From: JALZCH01 sp036387135
GTDB lineage: Bacteria; Acidobacteriota; Blastocatellia; Pyrinomonadales; Pyrinomonadaceae
NCBI GenBank assembly: GCA_036387135.1
Contig: DASVUH010000025.1
Location: forward strand, 258,568 to 322,567
Direction: 5' to 3'
DNA: 64,000 bases
The notes below the pieces were generated by a model that was not told the origin of the DNA, did no database searches, and worked only from the letters and a program-made list of their open reading frames with translations. This document shows positions 32,911-41,712 of this stretch, in pieces (the first letter of the stretch is position 1; each line of letters opens with the position of its first letter). Made by a program: the position numbers and the translations under genes.

Positions 32911-33442
32911 CAAAAACCTCCCGCGCGTCTAAGTTTTGTAAAAACTGCGTCGTTTCATCGTGGTCAAATTTCGGGTCGCTCGATTCGATTGCCAGAAAAA
33001 ACTTATCGCGCGAAGCCAGAGCAAAACGCGGCGCATTAAAAACCGGATGATACGGCTGCGGCAAACCGTTTAAAATAATCATCCCGACAACCGCCGTCAG
33101 AGCCGCCGCCAGCACGATGCATTCAAACGTGATCGGGATAAACGACGGGATGCTCAAAAAAGGTCTGCCGCCGACGTTGAGCGGATAATCAATCGCGTGC
33201 GTGTAATACTGCAGCATAAACCCGCCCGTGCCGCCCAAAATTCCGGCGGCGAAAATCAGATACGGCAAAATCGTCCGCTTGATTCCGAGAGCTTCGTCCA
33301 TTTCGTGAATCGGAAACGGCGAATAGCCATCCATTTTGGTGAATCCGGCTTCGCGCGCGGCTCGCGAAGCCGCCACGAGTTCTCTCGGCGAATCGAATTC
33401 AGCCATCACGCCGTAAAGAGTTTTTCTTCCATCCATAATCAT
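32888..33442 (-). CDS. actD: Alternative complex III subunit ActD (DUF3341)
   Basis: A 184-residue protein starting MIMDGRKTLYGVMAEFDSPREL. The longer frame upstream has no protein-like sequence, so the ATG at 33442 is used; GACGGA precedes it. The pattern GFTKMDGYSPFPIHEMDEALG at the N-terminus and two membrane helices with PSFIPITFECIVLAAALTAVVGM in the middle identify DUF3341. ActD packs beside the membrane subunits of alternative complex III. The gap to actC is 115 bases, the largest within the act genes, and its 3' end overlaps actE. Confidence 0.92.
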   Translation of the reverse strand: MIMDGRKTLYGVMAEFDSPRELVAASRAAREAGFTKMDGYSPFPIHEMDEALGIKRTILPYLIFAAGILGGTGGFMLQYYTHAIDYPLNVGGRPFLSIPSFIPITFECIVLAAALTAVVGMIILNGLPQPYHPVFNAPRFALASRDKFFLAIESSDPKFDHDETTQFLQNLDAREVFDVTEDED

Positions 33443-33557
33443 TTTCCGTCGGGCGGTCGGCTCGAAGCTGCGCTGGCATCCGTAGCGACATGGGTGAGTT
33501 GCCGTAAATCTCTGCAAACGCGGGCGGCAGCTCCAGCCAACCAAAAAAACTCAATTT

Positions 33558-34994
33558 TTAACTTTCCACGCGGTCTATTGTCCGCACTTCCGTATGCTCC
33601 AAATTATGCGTATCGTGAACTTTTGCATCCGGCACCAACGTCTTGACCTCGAAAATCGAAATAACCGGCAAAAATCGGACAAACAGGAAAATCAAAGTAA
33701 AGAAAAATCCGATTGTGCCGATAAACATTGTCCAATCCCAAGGCGAAGGCGAATACATCGCCCACGACGACGGCAGAAAATCGCGGTTTAAACTGGTCAC
33801 GATAATCACGAAGCGCTCAAGCCACATTCCGATGCTGACGACAATCGAGATCGTAAACAGCCAGAATTCGCTCTCGCGGAAACGCTTGAACCACAAAAGC
33901 TGAATCGAAAGCCCGTTACACAAAATCAGCAACCAGTACATAAACCAATATGGACCCGTCCATATTCGGTTTTGAATCATAAATTCTTCGTATTCATTCG
34001 CCGAATACCAACCGAAAAACGCTTCCATCGCGTAACCGTAAACGACAATCATTCCGGTTGCGAGCATTACCTTGCCCATATTGATGAGGTGCCCTCTAGT
34101 CACCAGATTTTCCAATCCGTGCCAGCGCCGGAGCGGAATCATCAAAATCAGCACCATCGCAAAACCGGCGAAAATCGCGCCAGCGACGAAATACGGCGGA
34201 AAAATGGTCGCGTGCCAGCCCGGAACTTGCGACACCGAGAAGTCGAATGAAACGATTGAGTGAACCGAAAGCACAAGCGGAGTCGAGAGTCCCGCCAAAA
34301 TCAAATACGCGACTTCGTAACGATGCCAATGCCGCGCCGAACCGCGCCAGCCGAGTGCCAGCCCGCCGAAAAGCCGCTTCATCCAGGGATTTTTCGCACG
34401 GTCACGATAAACCGCCAAATCCGGCACCAATCCGACATACCAGAAAACCGCCGAAACCGTCAGATACGTCGAAACCGCAAAAACGTCCCACATTAATGGC
34501 GAACGGAATTGTGGCCACATATTCATCACGTTCGGATACGGCAAAAGCCAATATGCGAGCCACGGACGCCCTGTGTGCAAAAGCGGAAACATACCGGCGC
34601 AAGCGACCGCGAAAAGCGTCATCGCTTCTGCGAAACGGTTAATCGAAGTGCGCCATTGCTGCCGCATCAGAAGCAGAATCGCCGAAATCAGCGTTCCGGC
34701 GTGACCGATTCCGATCCACCAGACGAAGTTGATAATGTCGAAAGCCCAGCCGACGGGTTGGTTGTTTCCCCAGATTCCGATACCCGTTGTGACCAGATAA
34801 GCGACCGTCATCAACAGAACCTGTGCGATAAGGAACGAAATCGCAAAACCGATAACCCACCACCAGGGCGTCTTTTTAGCGTCCGCAAATGAAATTCCGG
34901 CAATCTTGTCGGTCACGGTGCCGAAGTTTTCGTCGCCTTCGACCATCGGCGGCGCGAGGACTTTTCTCGGATCAAATTTCTCGACTTCTTGCAT
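33558..34994 (-). CDS. actC: Alternative complex III subunit ActC (NrfD family)
   Basis: A 478-residue protein with ten membrane helices of the NrfD/PsrC type. Recognisable parts are NFVWWIGIGHAGTLISAILLL in the first third and HRYEVAYLILAGLSTPLVLSVHS in the middle, which hold the quinol-site helices. The conserved C-terminal MYSPSPWDWTMFIGTIGFFF is also present. It accepts electrons from menaquinol or another quinol and passes them to the ActB iron-sulfur clusters. It follows actB after 35 bases and is followed by actD. Confidence 0.95.
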   Translation of the reverse strand: MQEVEKFDPRKVLAPPMVEGDENFGTVTDKIAGISFADAKKTPWWWVIGFAISFLIAQVLLMTVAYLVTTGIGIWGNNQPVGWAFDIINFVWWIGIGHAGTLISAILLLMRQQWRTSINRFAEAMTLFAVACAGMFPLLHTGRPWLAYWLLPYPNVMNMWPQFRSPLMWDVFAVSTYLTVSAVFWYVGLVPDLAVYRDRAKNPWMKRLFGGLALGWRGSARHWHRYEVAYLILAGLSTPLVLSVHSIVSFDFSVSQVPGWHATIFPPYFVAGAIFAGFAMVLILMIPLRRWHGLENLVTRGHLINMGKVMLATGMIVVYGYAMEAFFGWYSANEYEEFMIQNRIWTGPYWFMYWLLILCNGLSIQLLWFKRFRESEFWLFTISIVVSIGMWLERFVIIVTSLNRDFLPSSWAMYSPSPWDWTMFIGTIGFFFTLIFLFVRFLPVISIFEVKTLVPDAKVHDTHNLEHTEVRTIDRVES

Positions 34995-35029
34995 AAATTT
35001 TTATCGCCCTAATTTTCCCTCGTACTTTC

Positions 35030-38000
35030 TTAGTGGCTGCCGCCGCCCGGTTCAGCCTGCGTTCCGACCGGAGCGCGGTCGTCTTTGACGCCGTGTTCCT
35101 TGCTCTCCGCTTTCATTTCACGATAATCCGGCATTTCCTTGTTCTGGTTTTTCAAGCCAGCCAGATACGTCGTTCGCGGTTGAGTATTTAATTCATTCAA
35201 CAGCATATAATTGCGATCTTCTTTCTTTAATTTACTGACCGCGCTGTTTTCATCGTTCAAATCGCCGAAAACGATTGCTTCCGCCGGGCAGACCGATTGA
35301 CAAGCCGTGACGACTTCGCCGTCGCGCACTTTTCGCCCGCCGTCTTTTTGCGCTTCGATTCGCGCGAGCGCGATGCGCTGCGTGCAGTAAGTGCATTTTT
35401 CCATCACGCCGCGACTGCGAACCGTGACTTCCGGGTTTCGCATCAATTTGTACTGCGGCGTGTTCCAATCCTGATATAGCAGGAAATTGAAACGACGGAC
35501 TTTGTAAGGGCAGTTGTTCGAGCAATAACGGGTTCCGACGCAGCGGTTGTAAACCATATCGTTCAAACCTTCGGCGCTGTGAACCGTAGCGTGAACCGGG
35601 CAAACCGGCTCGCACGGTGCTTGCTCGCAATGCATACAAAGAATCGGCTGGAAATGCGGTCCTTTCGGATCGTTTACATCGTCGCCGTCGTAATAAGCGT
35701 CAATGCGCAGCCAATGCATTTCGCGGCTGCGCTGGACTTGCAGTTTGCCGACGACCGGAATGTTGTTTTCCGCCTGACAAGCGACAACGCAGGCGTTGCA
35801 GCCGACGCAGGCGTTCAAATCAATCGCCATTCCCCATTTATGTCCGACATATTCATATTTGGGGTACATTGATTTGTCGTATTCGTCGTGCTGTTTTCCG
35901 TTTTCCGGGTGCTGGACATAATCTTCGAGGTCGCGCATCCGCAAAATATCGCGCCCTTCCATATTGAAGTGCGTCTGCGTCGAAGCCAGTTCATAATCCG
36001 TGCCGCTTTTGGTAATTTCGCCCAAACCAAAGCTCATCGCGTTTGAAGTGATTGCTTCATAAGCGTTGTAGCCGATTCCGCTGCCGATTTTTCCTGCGTC
36101 GGTGCGACCGTAGCCGGTGAAAATCGTCACGACATCATCCGGCTGACCGGGCTGAACCCAAACGGGAAGCGGTTTTTGAATTTCCTGACCGTTGACTTTT
36201 AAAGTCACCAAATCCGCAAACAAGTTGCCGCCTCTGGTCGAAACAAACGAAGTTCCCTCTTCCGCTCCGGCGTCGTTTTCGTATTTGCCGCGCCCCTGAT
36301 TTAAACGGAGCCTATTCGCCGTGCGCGGGCTGATGAGCAGAACATTGTCCCAGGTTAATTTGTTAAGCGGTTTGGGAAGCTCTTGCAGCCATGCGTTGTT
36401 GGCAAAACGCCCGTCGTAAACGCTCGGATCGGGCAGAACGACGACTTCGAGAACGTTGTTTCCGTTTCCGGCTTGGATTCCGGCGGTTTGACCGAGAAAA
36501 TCGGTTCGCGGCGCGACATTGCGCGGCGCTGCCGTCGTATTCGGAATAAATCCGTCGTGAACGGCTTTGCGCCAGGCGTTTTCAAAACCTTGCGCGGCGG
36601 GCGGAATTACCGCATTTGTCGCGCTCGTATTGTTGTTCGCTTCCGTTCTTCCTGTCTGGTTAGCGGAATTGCTCAAAGTTGTTGCATTCAAGCTCGGACC
36701 TTGACCGCTCGTGTTGGCGAGCGGAGTCGCTTGCCCGCCGGTTACCATTCCATTGCCGGAATTCGTGTTCGCGTTTGAATTCGTGTTGGCGTTCGAGTTT
36801 GTATTAGCGTTTTGACCGCGATTCGCGCCGTTCTGATTTGTATTCTGCTGCGTCGCCGGCGAAGCCTGCGGGCTGGCGGTTGGGCGCGGAGCATTTCCGG
36901 TTGTTCCGCCGCCGGTCGTTGCGGCAACCAGCGGGCGCAGACTTCCACCCAAGCCTTGTCCTTGCCAGAATTCTTTAACAATGTCGTAACCGCTGCGGTC
37001 GAAGTTTTCCCGCGCGAAAACGTTGACGACTTCGTGAACCGATTTTCCGCCGTAAAGCGGCGCAATCAGCGGCTGAACGAGAGTCGCCGTGCCGTCAAAG
37101 GCGCGCGCGTCGCTCCATTCTTCGAGATAATGCGTTTGCGGAAGATTCCAGTGGCAATATTTTGAAGTCTCGTTTTGGTAAAGGCTGAGATGCGCGCGCA
37201 TCTGGATTTTGTTCATCCGTTCCGGCGTAAATTTCAAATCAGCCGGAGTGTCGTACATCGGATTTCCGCCCAAAATTACCAGCGCCTGAACCGCTCCTGT
37301 GTCAATGTCGCGCACCAGTTCGCGCAAGCCTTCGATTTGCGTTCTCGCATTTGCTCCGGCGGCATCGGCGACAATCGGCTCGTGAAAAGTCACGGTTTTG
37401 CCGATGTTGCCGAGCGCTGCGTTCATCGCATGCGCGAGAGCGTGAATGATCGGCGGTTGATGATCGCCCGCGATAACCAGACTGCGCCCGCCGTGCGCTC
37501 TTAAATCGTTGACCATCGGCGTCAACCAGGCAGCGTGTTCGCCCGCATTTCCTCCGGCGTTCGCCACGCCGAGAGCGGCGGCAACCGCGCGGACGAAATT
37601 TTCCATTTGCGAAGGCTTAATCGCCAAACGATGATCGGCTTTTGCGCCCGTAATGGTCAGAGTGGTTTCGACCTGATACAGACGGTTCATATCTTTCTTG
37701 TCGAGCGTCACGCGGCGTTTGTCGGTGAAATCGCGGACGTAGCGAACATTGAAAGAATCCAGAAAATCCGAATCGAGCGAGAGAACGCGGTCGGCTGCGC
37801 CGAAATTATAAACCGCGTGAAAGTTTTCGCCGAAAGCCATCTTCGCGCCCGCGACGCCGTTGTCATTATTCTGCGCCTCGTATTGATACCAGCGCGCGTT
37901 CGGCAAATCAGCCAGAACTTGCCGGAATTGCGCGATCAAAGTCGGAGATGTCGTGGTTTCGCTCAAAAAGCGAATGCCCGCGCCGCCGTTCGGTCGGTTT

Positions 38001-38563
38001 TGGTCAATAATCTGGCGCATCTCGGCTACAAACTTGTCCCATGAACTTGCCGAATTGCGTCTCGAAAATTGCTGCGCGCGGTCTGGGTCGTACATCGTCA
38101 AAAGCGACGCCTGCACGTATTTGTCGGTCGAGCCGAGACTGCCGGGATGTTCTGGATTGCCTTCGAGCTTAAGCGGTCTGCCGTCGTAAGACCTTGCCAG
38201 CAGCCCGACCGCCATTCCGCCGAGCGTCATCGCGGTGGCGTAAAACAGAGATTTGCCGGGAACGATTTCTTCCGGCTGGCGGACGTAAGGAACGACTTTT
38301 TCCGGCGGCTGAATCACACACGCCGAGCTTAAACCCGCGAGCGCGAGCGACGCGCCCATCAGTTTTAAAAACGAGCGGCGGCTCACCGGGTCTTCCCAGG
38401 TTTCGGCGTGCTGCGGAAACTCGCGGCTGACAAATTCCTCAAATTCCGGCGCGTCAACAAACTCTTCCAAACTGCGCCAATAGTTTTTGCCTTGCTGCTC
38501 CAAAATTTGGTCGCGCATCAAGGCAAAATTTTTCTTGCTATCTTCGCTATGCCTTCCGGTCAT
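35030..38563 (-). CDS. actB: Alternative complex III subunit ActB (molybdopterin-fold and iron-sulfur protein)
   Basis: A 1177-residue fusion of a molybdopterin oxidoreductase-like domain and a ferredoxin-like domain. An N-terminal twin-arginine-like motif SRRSFLK (residues 61-67) precedes a lipobox-like SSAC (C82). Four cysteine clusters are in the C-terminal part (CVGCNACVVAC, CMHCEQAPCEPVC, CVGTRYCSNNCPY, CTYC with CQSVCP) for one 3Fe-4S and three 4Fe-4S centres. The molybdopterin half lacks a cofactor in known ActB proteins. Residues about 550-655 are a low-complexity asparagine/threonine/serine-rich insert, translated from tandem codon repeats, that is unusual for the family. It follows actA. 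Confidence 0.95.
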   Translation of the reverse strand: MTGRHSEDSKKNFALMRDQILEQQGKNYWRSLEEFVDAPEFEEFVSREFPQHAETWEDPVSRRSFLKLMGASLALAGLSSACVIQPPEKVVPYVRQPEEIVPGKSLFYATAMTLGGMAVGLLARSYDGRPLKLEGNPEHPGSLGSTDKYVQASLLTMYDPDRAQQFSRRNSASSWDKFVAEMRQIIDQNRPNGGAGIRFLSETTTSPTLIAQFRQVLADLPNARWYQYEAQNNDNGVAGAKMAFGENFHAVYNFGAADRVLSLDSDFLDSFNVRYVRDFTDKRRVTLDKKDMNRLYQVETTLTITGAKADHRLAIKPSQMENFVRAVAAALGVANAGGNAGEHAAWLTPMVNDLRAHGGRSLVIAGDHQPPIIHALAHAMNAALGNIGKTVTFHEPIVADAAGANARTQIEGLRELVRDIDTGAVQALVILGGNPMYDTPADLKFTPERMNKIQMRAHLSLYQNETSKYCHWNLPQTHYLEEWSDARAFDGTATLVQPLIAPLYGGKSVHEVVNVFARENFDRSGYDIVKEFWQGQGLGGSLRPLVAATTGGGTTGNAPRPTASPQASPATQQNTNQNGANRGQNANTNSNANTNSNANTNSGNGMVTGGQATPLANTSGQGPSLNATTLSNSANQTGRTEANNNTSATNAVIPPAAQGFENAWRKAVHDGFIPNTTAAPRNVAPRTDFLGQTAGIQAGNGNNVLEVVVLPDPSVYDGRFANNAWLQELPKPLNKLTWDNVLLISPRTANRLRLNQGRGKYENDAGAEEGTSFVSTRGGNLFADLVTLKVNGQEIQKPLPVWVQPGQPDDVVTIFTGYGRTDAGKIGSGIGYNAYEAITSNAMSFGLGEITKSGTDYELASTQTHFNMEGRDILRMRDLEDYVQHPENGKQHDEYDKSMYPKYEYVGHKWGMAIDLNACVGCNACVVACQAENNIPVVGKLQVQRSREMHWLRIDAYYDGDDVNDPKGPHFQPILCMHCEQAPCEPVCPVHATVHSAEGLNDMVYNRCVGTRYCSNNCPYKVRRFNFLLYQDWNTPQYKLMRNPEVTVRSRGVMEKCTYCTQRIALARIEAQKDGGRKVRDGEVVTACQSVCPAEAIVFGDLNDENSAVSKLKKEDRNYMLLNELNTQPRTTYLAGLKNQNKEMPDYREMKAESKEHGVKDDRAPVGTQAEPGGGSH

Positions 38564-38597
38564 TTAGTTATTCCCTGAAAGAAAATCTTTTATAAAT

Positions 38598-38645
38598 CTA
38601 AAATCTAAAACAAATCTCAAATCCGAAATTCGGATTTGAGATTTT
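38598..38645. repeat. Heptamer-derived hairpin between actA and actB
   Basis: AAATCTC-type units (ATCTAAA repeated, then AAATCTC, AAATCCG) lead into a perfect 15-base stem, 38612-38626 pairing with 38630-38644, with a three-base loop. It occupies the 85-base spacer between actB and actA. Confidence 0.85.
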
Positions 38646-38650
38646 TAAAA

Positions 38651-39310
38651 CTACCTGTGACAAGTCGAACAACTCGTCAACATATCAGGCGCGCGCAATT
38701 TATAATCGCGACTTAACTGCGCCCGCTGTTCGGTCGTTAAATTGTCGTCGCGCCAACTCATATTATAAATTTCCGATTTCGGTCGGATAAAGTTTTGCGC
38801 ATTGCGGTGGCACGACAAACACCACTCCATTTGCAGCGTGTTGACTTGATGCACGGCGGGCATCTCGTCAATCTGCCCGTGACAGGTGTTGCAGCCGACG
38901 CCTTTAGCGACGTGAATCGAGTGATTGAAATAAACGTAATCGGGCAGATCGTGGACGCGCTCCCATTGAATCGGCTTGTTGTCGCGGTAGCTTGAGCGGA
39001 CGATTTCCAGATACGGGCTGTCAGACCAGATTTGCTGGTGACAGTTCATACAAGTTTGCGTCGGCGGCAATCCAGCCGTGTTTGAAGTTTCCACCGATGT
39101 ATGACAGTAACGGCAATCAATTCCGTCGTCGCCCGTGTGATGCTTGTGGCTGAATTGAACCGGCTGCGGGCGATCAACCGCAACGCCCGTAATATAAGAA
39201 GAGCGGGCGAAAACCGTAATACCGTAAAAAATCACCCCGCCCAAAATAACCAGCCCGACAATGCTCGCCTTAGCGATTGTGTTTGCGCTGCGATTAAAAA
39301 TCTGAGCCAT
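38651..39310 (-). CDS. actA: Alternative complex III subunit ActA (pentahaem cytochrome c)
   Basis: A 219-residue protein starting MAQIFNRSANT, chosen over a longer upstream frame because only this ATG leads cleanly into the membrane helix IVGLVILGGVIFYGITVF. Five CxxCH haem motifs follow: CRYCH, CMNCH, CNTCH, CLSCH and CSTCH. Extra histidines (FSHKHH, HSIHVA) can serve as axial ligands. ActA relays electrons from ActB to ActE and outward. It is the first gene of the act-cox cluster, so its upstream spacer should hold the operon promoter, and that spacer contains a 25-base tandem repeat. Confidence 0.95.
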   Translation of the reverse strand: MAQIFNRSANTIAKASIVGLVILGGVIFYGITVFARSSYITGVAVDRPQPVQFSHKHHTGDDGIDCRYCHTSVETSNTAGLPPTQTCMNCHQQIWSDSPYLEIVRSSYRDNKPIQWERVHDLPDYVYFNHSIHVAKGVGCNTCHGQIDEMPAVHQVNTLQMEWCLSCHRNAQNFIRPKSEIYNMSWRDDNLTTEQRAQLSRDYKLRAPDMLTSCSTCHR

Positions 39311-39695
39311 AACCCCAAAAATCCTCTTGCGTTTTCGGACAAGCCGCAAAGCGCGTAAAAATCAGCGTTGCGACGCAATTCCGCTTTTATGCCTTAATTT
39401 TTCTCGAAACAATGTATCAAAAATTACAATTCGACAATGTATCAAAAATTACAATTCGAGCAACAGGCTTTTTTTTCTAAAAAATTGCTTGTTTAACTTT
39501 CAAAGCAGAACTTCACGCTGCCCTAGAATTACTATTTTTTCTGCTTATGTGCAAGTTTTCACTAAATTAAATTTACTGATAACCATAATTAAGCTCGCTC
39601 ATACCGATGCGGAAAAGATTGATTCGGTTATGCTTTTCAACCCGCGCCAATTAAATTTTTAAAAACTGCAATAAAAAATTCCGCCGCAAAAATCG
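39311..39695. promoter_or_regulatory. Upstream region of the act-cox operon
   Basis: About 385 A+T-rich bases between the first gene of the respiratory cluster and the end of the ROK gene. It contains a perfect 25-base tandem duplication (39409-39458), and A+T-rich DNA further upstream. No gene is convincing here. Promoter boxes could not be assigned with certainty. Confidence 0.45.
39409..39458. repeat. Perfect 25-base tandem duplication upstream of actA
   Basis: Two identical 25-base copies (39409-39433, 39434-39458), each starting ACAATGTATC and ending ACAATTCG, lie about 100 bases before the actA start. On the coding strand each contains TTGATACATTGT, so they could be paired operators or tandem promoters. 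Confidence 0.9.
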
Positions 39696-40622
39696 CTAAA
39701 AATCATTTGTTAACAGCAAAGCCGCGCCGAGTGCGGCGGCTTCCGCGCTCAGTTCGGCGGCGTAAATTCCGGTTGTTTCGAGACTCGGACGAAAGCTGCG
39801 CTCGTTTGCCCGCCGCACGATTGATTCGAGAATTACGCGCTCGACTTCCATCACTTCGCCGCCGACGACGATTCGCTCCGGGTTTAATAAATTAATAACC
39901 GTGGCAATCGCCGTCCCGATGTAACGCCCGGTGCGAATCAGCATCATTTGCGCAAAATCGTCGCCGTTTTTCGCCGCATCAACGACATCGTGAACGCTGG
40001 CGGCTTGTTCCAATTGGCGGCGCGAAAGCGACGAAGTGCTGTCGTGATAAAGCCGCTCTTTGACGCGGCGGACTATTCCCGCAGCCGACGCCACATCTTC
40101 GAGCCGAATGCCGTCGTCATCAATCGCAATATGTCCGAACTCGCCGGCAAAACCGCCCGCGCCGCGCCAGATTTGCCCGTTAATAATCAGAGAGCCGCCG
40201 ATGCCTTCGCCAATAGTGGCAAAAAACATACTGCTGCTGCCGCGTCCCGCGCCGAGCCGAAATTCAGCGTAAGCGGCGGCGTTGGCGTCGTTTTCCAGCC
40301 GGGTTCGCAATCCGGTTAGCTGCTGCAAATCGGCGGCAAAATCCATTTCCCGCAAAGTCGGAATCTGCGTCGAGAGAATCACGCGGTTTGTTTGACGGTT
40401 AACCAAACCGGGAACGGCGACGCCGACGCCGCCGATTTCACCCGCGGTTTGCTTTAATTCATTTAAAACCGTCGCCAATTGCGTGAGCAGCGCGCCTTCG
40501 CTTTCGAGCGGAATGGACAAACGGCTGACGACGTTTTCATCGTCCAAAACCGCAATCCGCAGATTTTTCAAGCTCGCCTCGACGCCGATGTGTTTTTTAT
40601 TCGCCAGCGATTCGGAAGTCAT
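39696..40622 (-). CDS. ROK-family sugar kinase or regulator
   Basis: A 308-residue ROK protein. The ATP-binding start IGVEASLKNLRIAVLDDE, the sugar-site motif ENDANAAAYAEFRLGAGRG, and GEGIGGSLIINGQIWRGAGGFAGEFGHI are present, so the fold is intact. The zinc-site motif CxCGxxGC, expected just after GEFGH, is replaced by a cysteine-free IDDDGIRLEDVAS. That loss occurs in some ROK kinases. There is no N-terminal helix-turn-helix, so a kinase such as glucokinase is more likely than a repressor, but substrate is unknown. It stands alone, back to back with the DedA gene at about 220 bases. Confidence 0.8.
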   Translation of the reverse strand: MTSESLANKKHIGVEASLKNLRIAVLDDENVVSRLSIPLESEGALLTQLATVLNELKQTAGEIGGVGVAVPGLVNRQTNRVILSTQIPTLREMDFAADLQQLTGLRTRLENDANAAAYAEFRLGAGRGSSSMFFATIGEGIGGSLIINGQIWRGAGGFAGEFGHIAIDDDGIRLEDVASAAGIVRRVKERLYHDSTSSLSRRQLEQAASVHDVVDAAKNGDDFAQMMLIRTGRYIGTAIATVINLLNPERIVVGGEVMEVERVILESIVRRANERSFRPSLETTGIYAAELSAEAAALGAALLLTNDF

Positions 40623-40841
40623 AAATTTAATTTACCGGAAAACACTTGCCAAATATTGTCTAAATAGCCACAAATTCTAGCCGCCGCGAGCGAATGCTGT
40701 CAAACCTGCGGATTTGAGTGTAAAATAAATCGTTGTTGTTTCGATTTCGGCGCTTCCGGTGTCTTTAAACTTTGCGCTGAAATCGCTACTATTAGCGGTT
40801 GATTCGGCTTCGGACAAACAACCGATTTTCTTTTGCGCGCG

Positions 40842-41603
40842 ATGGACGTTCAGCAGCTTTTTAATTATCTGGTTGAAACTTACGGCATTTACGCCGTGTT
40901 TCTGCTTTGCACGGTCGAAGGCGACATTACGCTCCTGCTTGCCGGAATTCTCGCTAAAACAAATTCGTTCGGATCTTTCAGCTATTTACAGGTTTTGTTT
41001 TTCGGCACATTAGGCGCGATTGCCGGAGATTCGTTTGGTTATTTCCTCGGCAGGTATTTTCAAAATACGGTCAACAAATTCAGCTATTACCGAAGCGCCG
41101 CGCCGCGCATCGAGACTTTGCAGCGAAAATTCGGCGCGCTTTCGATTTTCGTTTCCAAATACATCTACGGCATTCGCGCCGCGTGGTGCATTTTTTACGG
41201 AACGAGCGGCGTTCCCGTCTGGAAATTTTTGCTCCACGATACGATTAGCTGTTTTTTGTGGGTTTTATTGACGAGCGGCGTCGGCTATATTTTCGGCGCG
41301 GTCGTGATGAATTTAATCGGCGAATTTCATAACGTCGGAGTGGCGCTGCTTTTCATTGTCGTCGCATTAGTTATCGGATTTTATCTTTTCGAGCGATTCT
41401 GGCTCGCCAAAAAAGTCGAACAGGTCAGCCCGGAAACCGTTCATAAATTGGAAGAAGCCGCGCACATCACTTTGCACGATATTTCCGAAAGAGTGCAGGA
41501 AAAACTGCACATCGGCTCGCACAGTCACAATAGCTCAAACAAAAGCGACGAACAAACCGCCGCTCCGCCGCCTCCGAAAGCGCGAGAGGCAAAAAGCGAA
41601 TAG
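40842..41603 (+). CDS. DedA-family membrane protein
   Basis: A 253-residue protein. The ATG at 40842 is preferred to a TTG three codons upstream. It has the DedA pattern: an N-terminal glutamate in CTVEGDITLLLAGIL, the central motif GAIAGDSFGYFLGRYF, then FVSKYIYGIRAAWCIFYGTSG with its arginine, and the C-terminal helices VALLFIVVALVIGFYLF. DedA proteins are lipid flippases or scramblases that keep envelope integrity and move undecaprenyl phosphate. The C-terminal tail is charged and histidine-rich (HIGSHSHNSSNK) and ends in a proline-rich stretch, longer than in most DedA proteins. Confidence 0.88.
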   Translation: MDVQQLFNYLVETYGIYAVFLLCTVEGDITLLLAGILAKTNSFGSFSYLQVLFFGTLGAIAGDSFGYFLGRYFQNTVNKFSYYRSAAPRIETLQRKFGALSIFVSKYIYGIRAAWCIFYGTSGVPVWKFLLHDTISCFLWVLLTSGVGYIFGAVVMNLIGEFHNVGVALLFIVVALVIGFYLFERFWLAKKVEQVSPETVHKLEEAAHITLHDISERVQEKLHIGSHSHNSSNKSDEQTAAPPPPKAREAKSE

Positions 41604-41712
41604 CGTTTTTGGATTGTTTATTCGATTGCATCTGTCATAAAATCAAAGTTCAACCGAAATAACAATCGCTTGAAGTTCTAATTCCAAGTTTTAAATTCTT
41701 AATTCTTTTATT

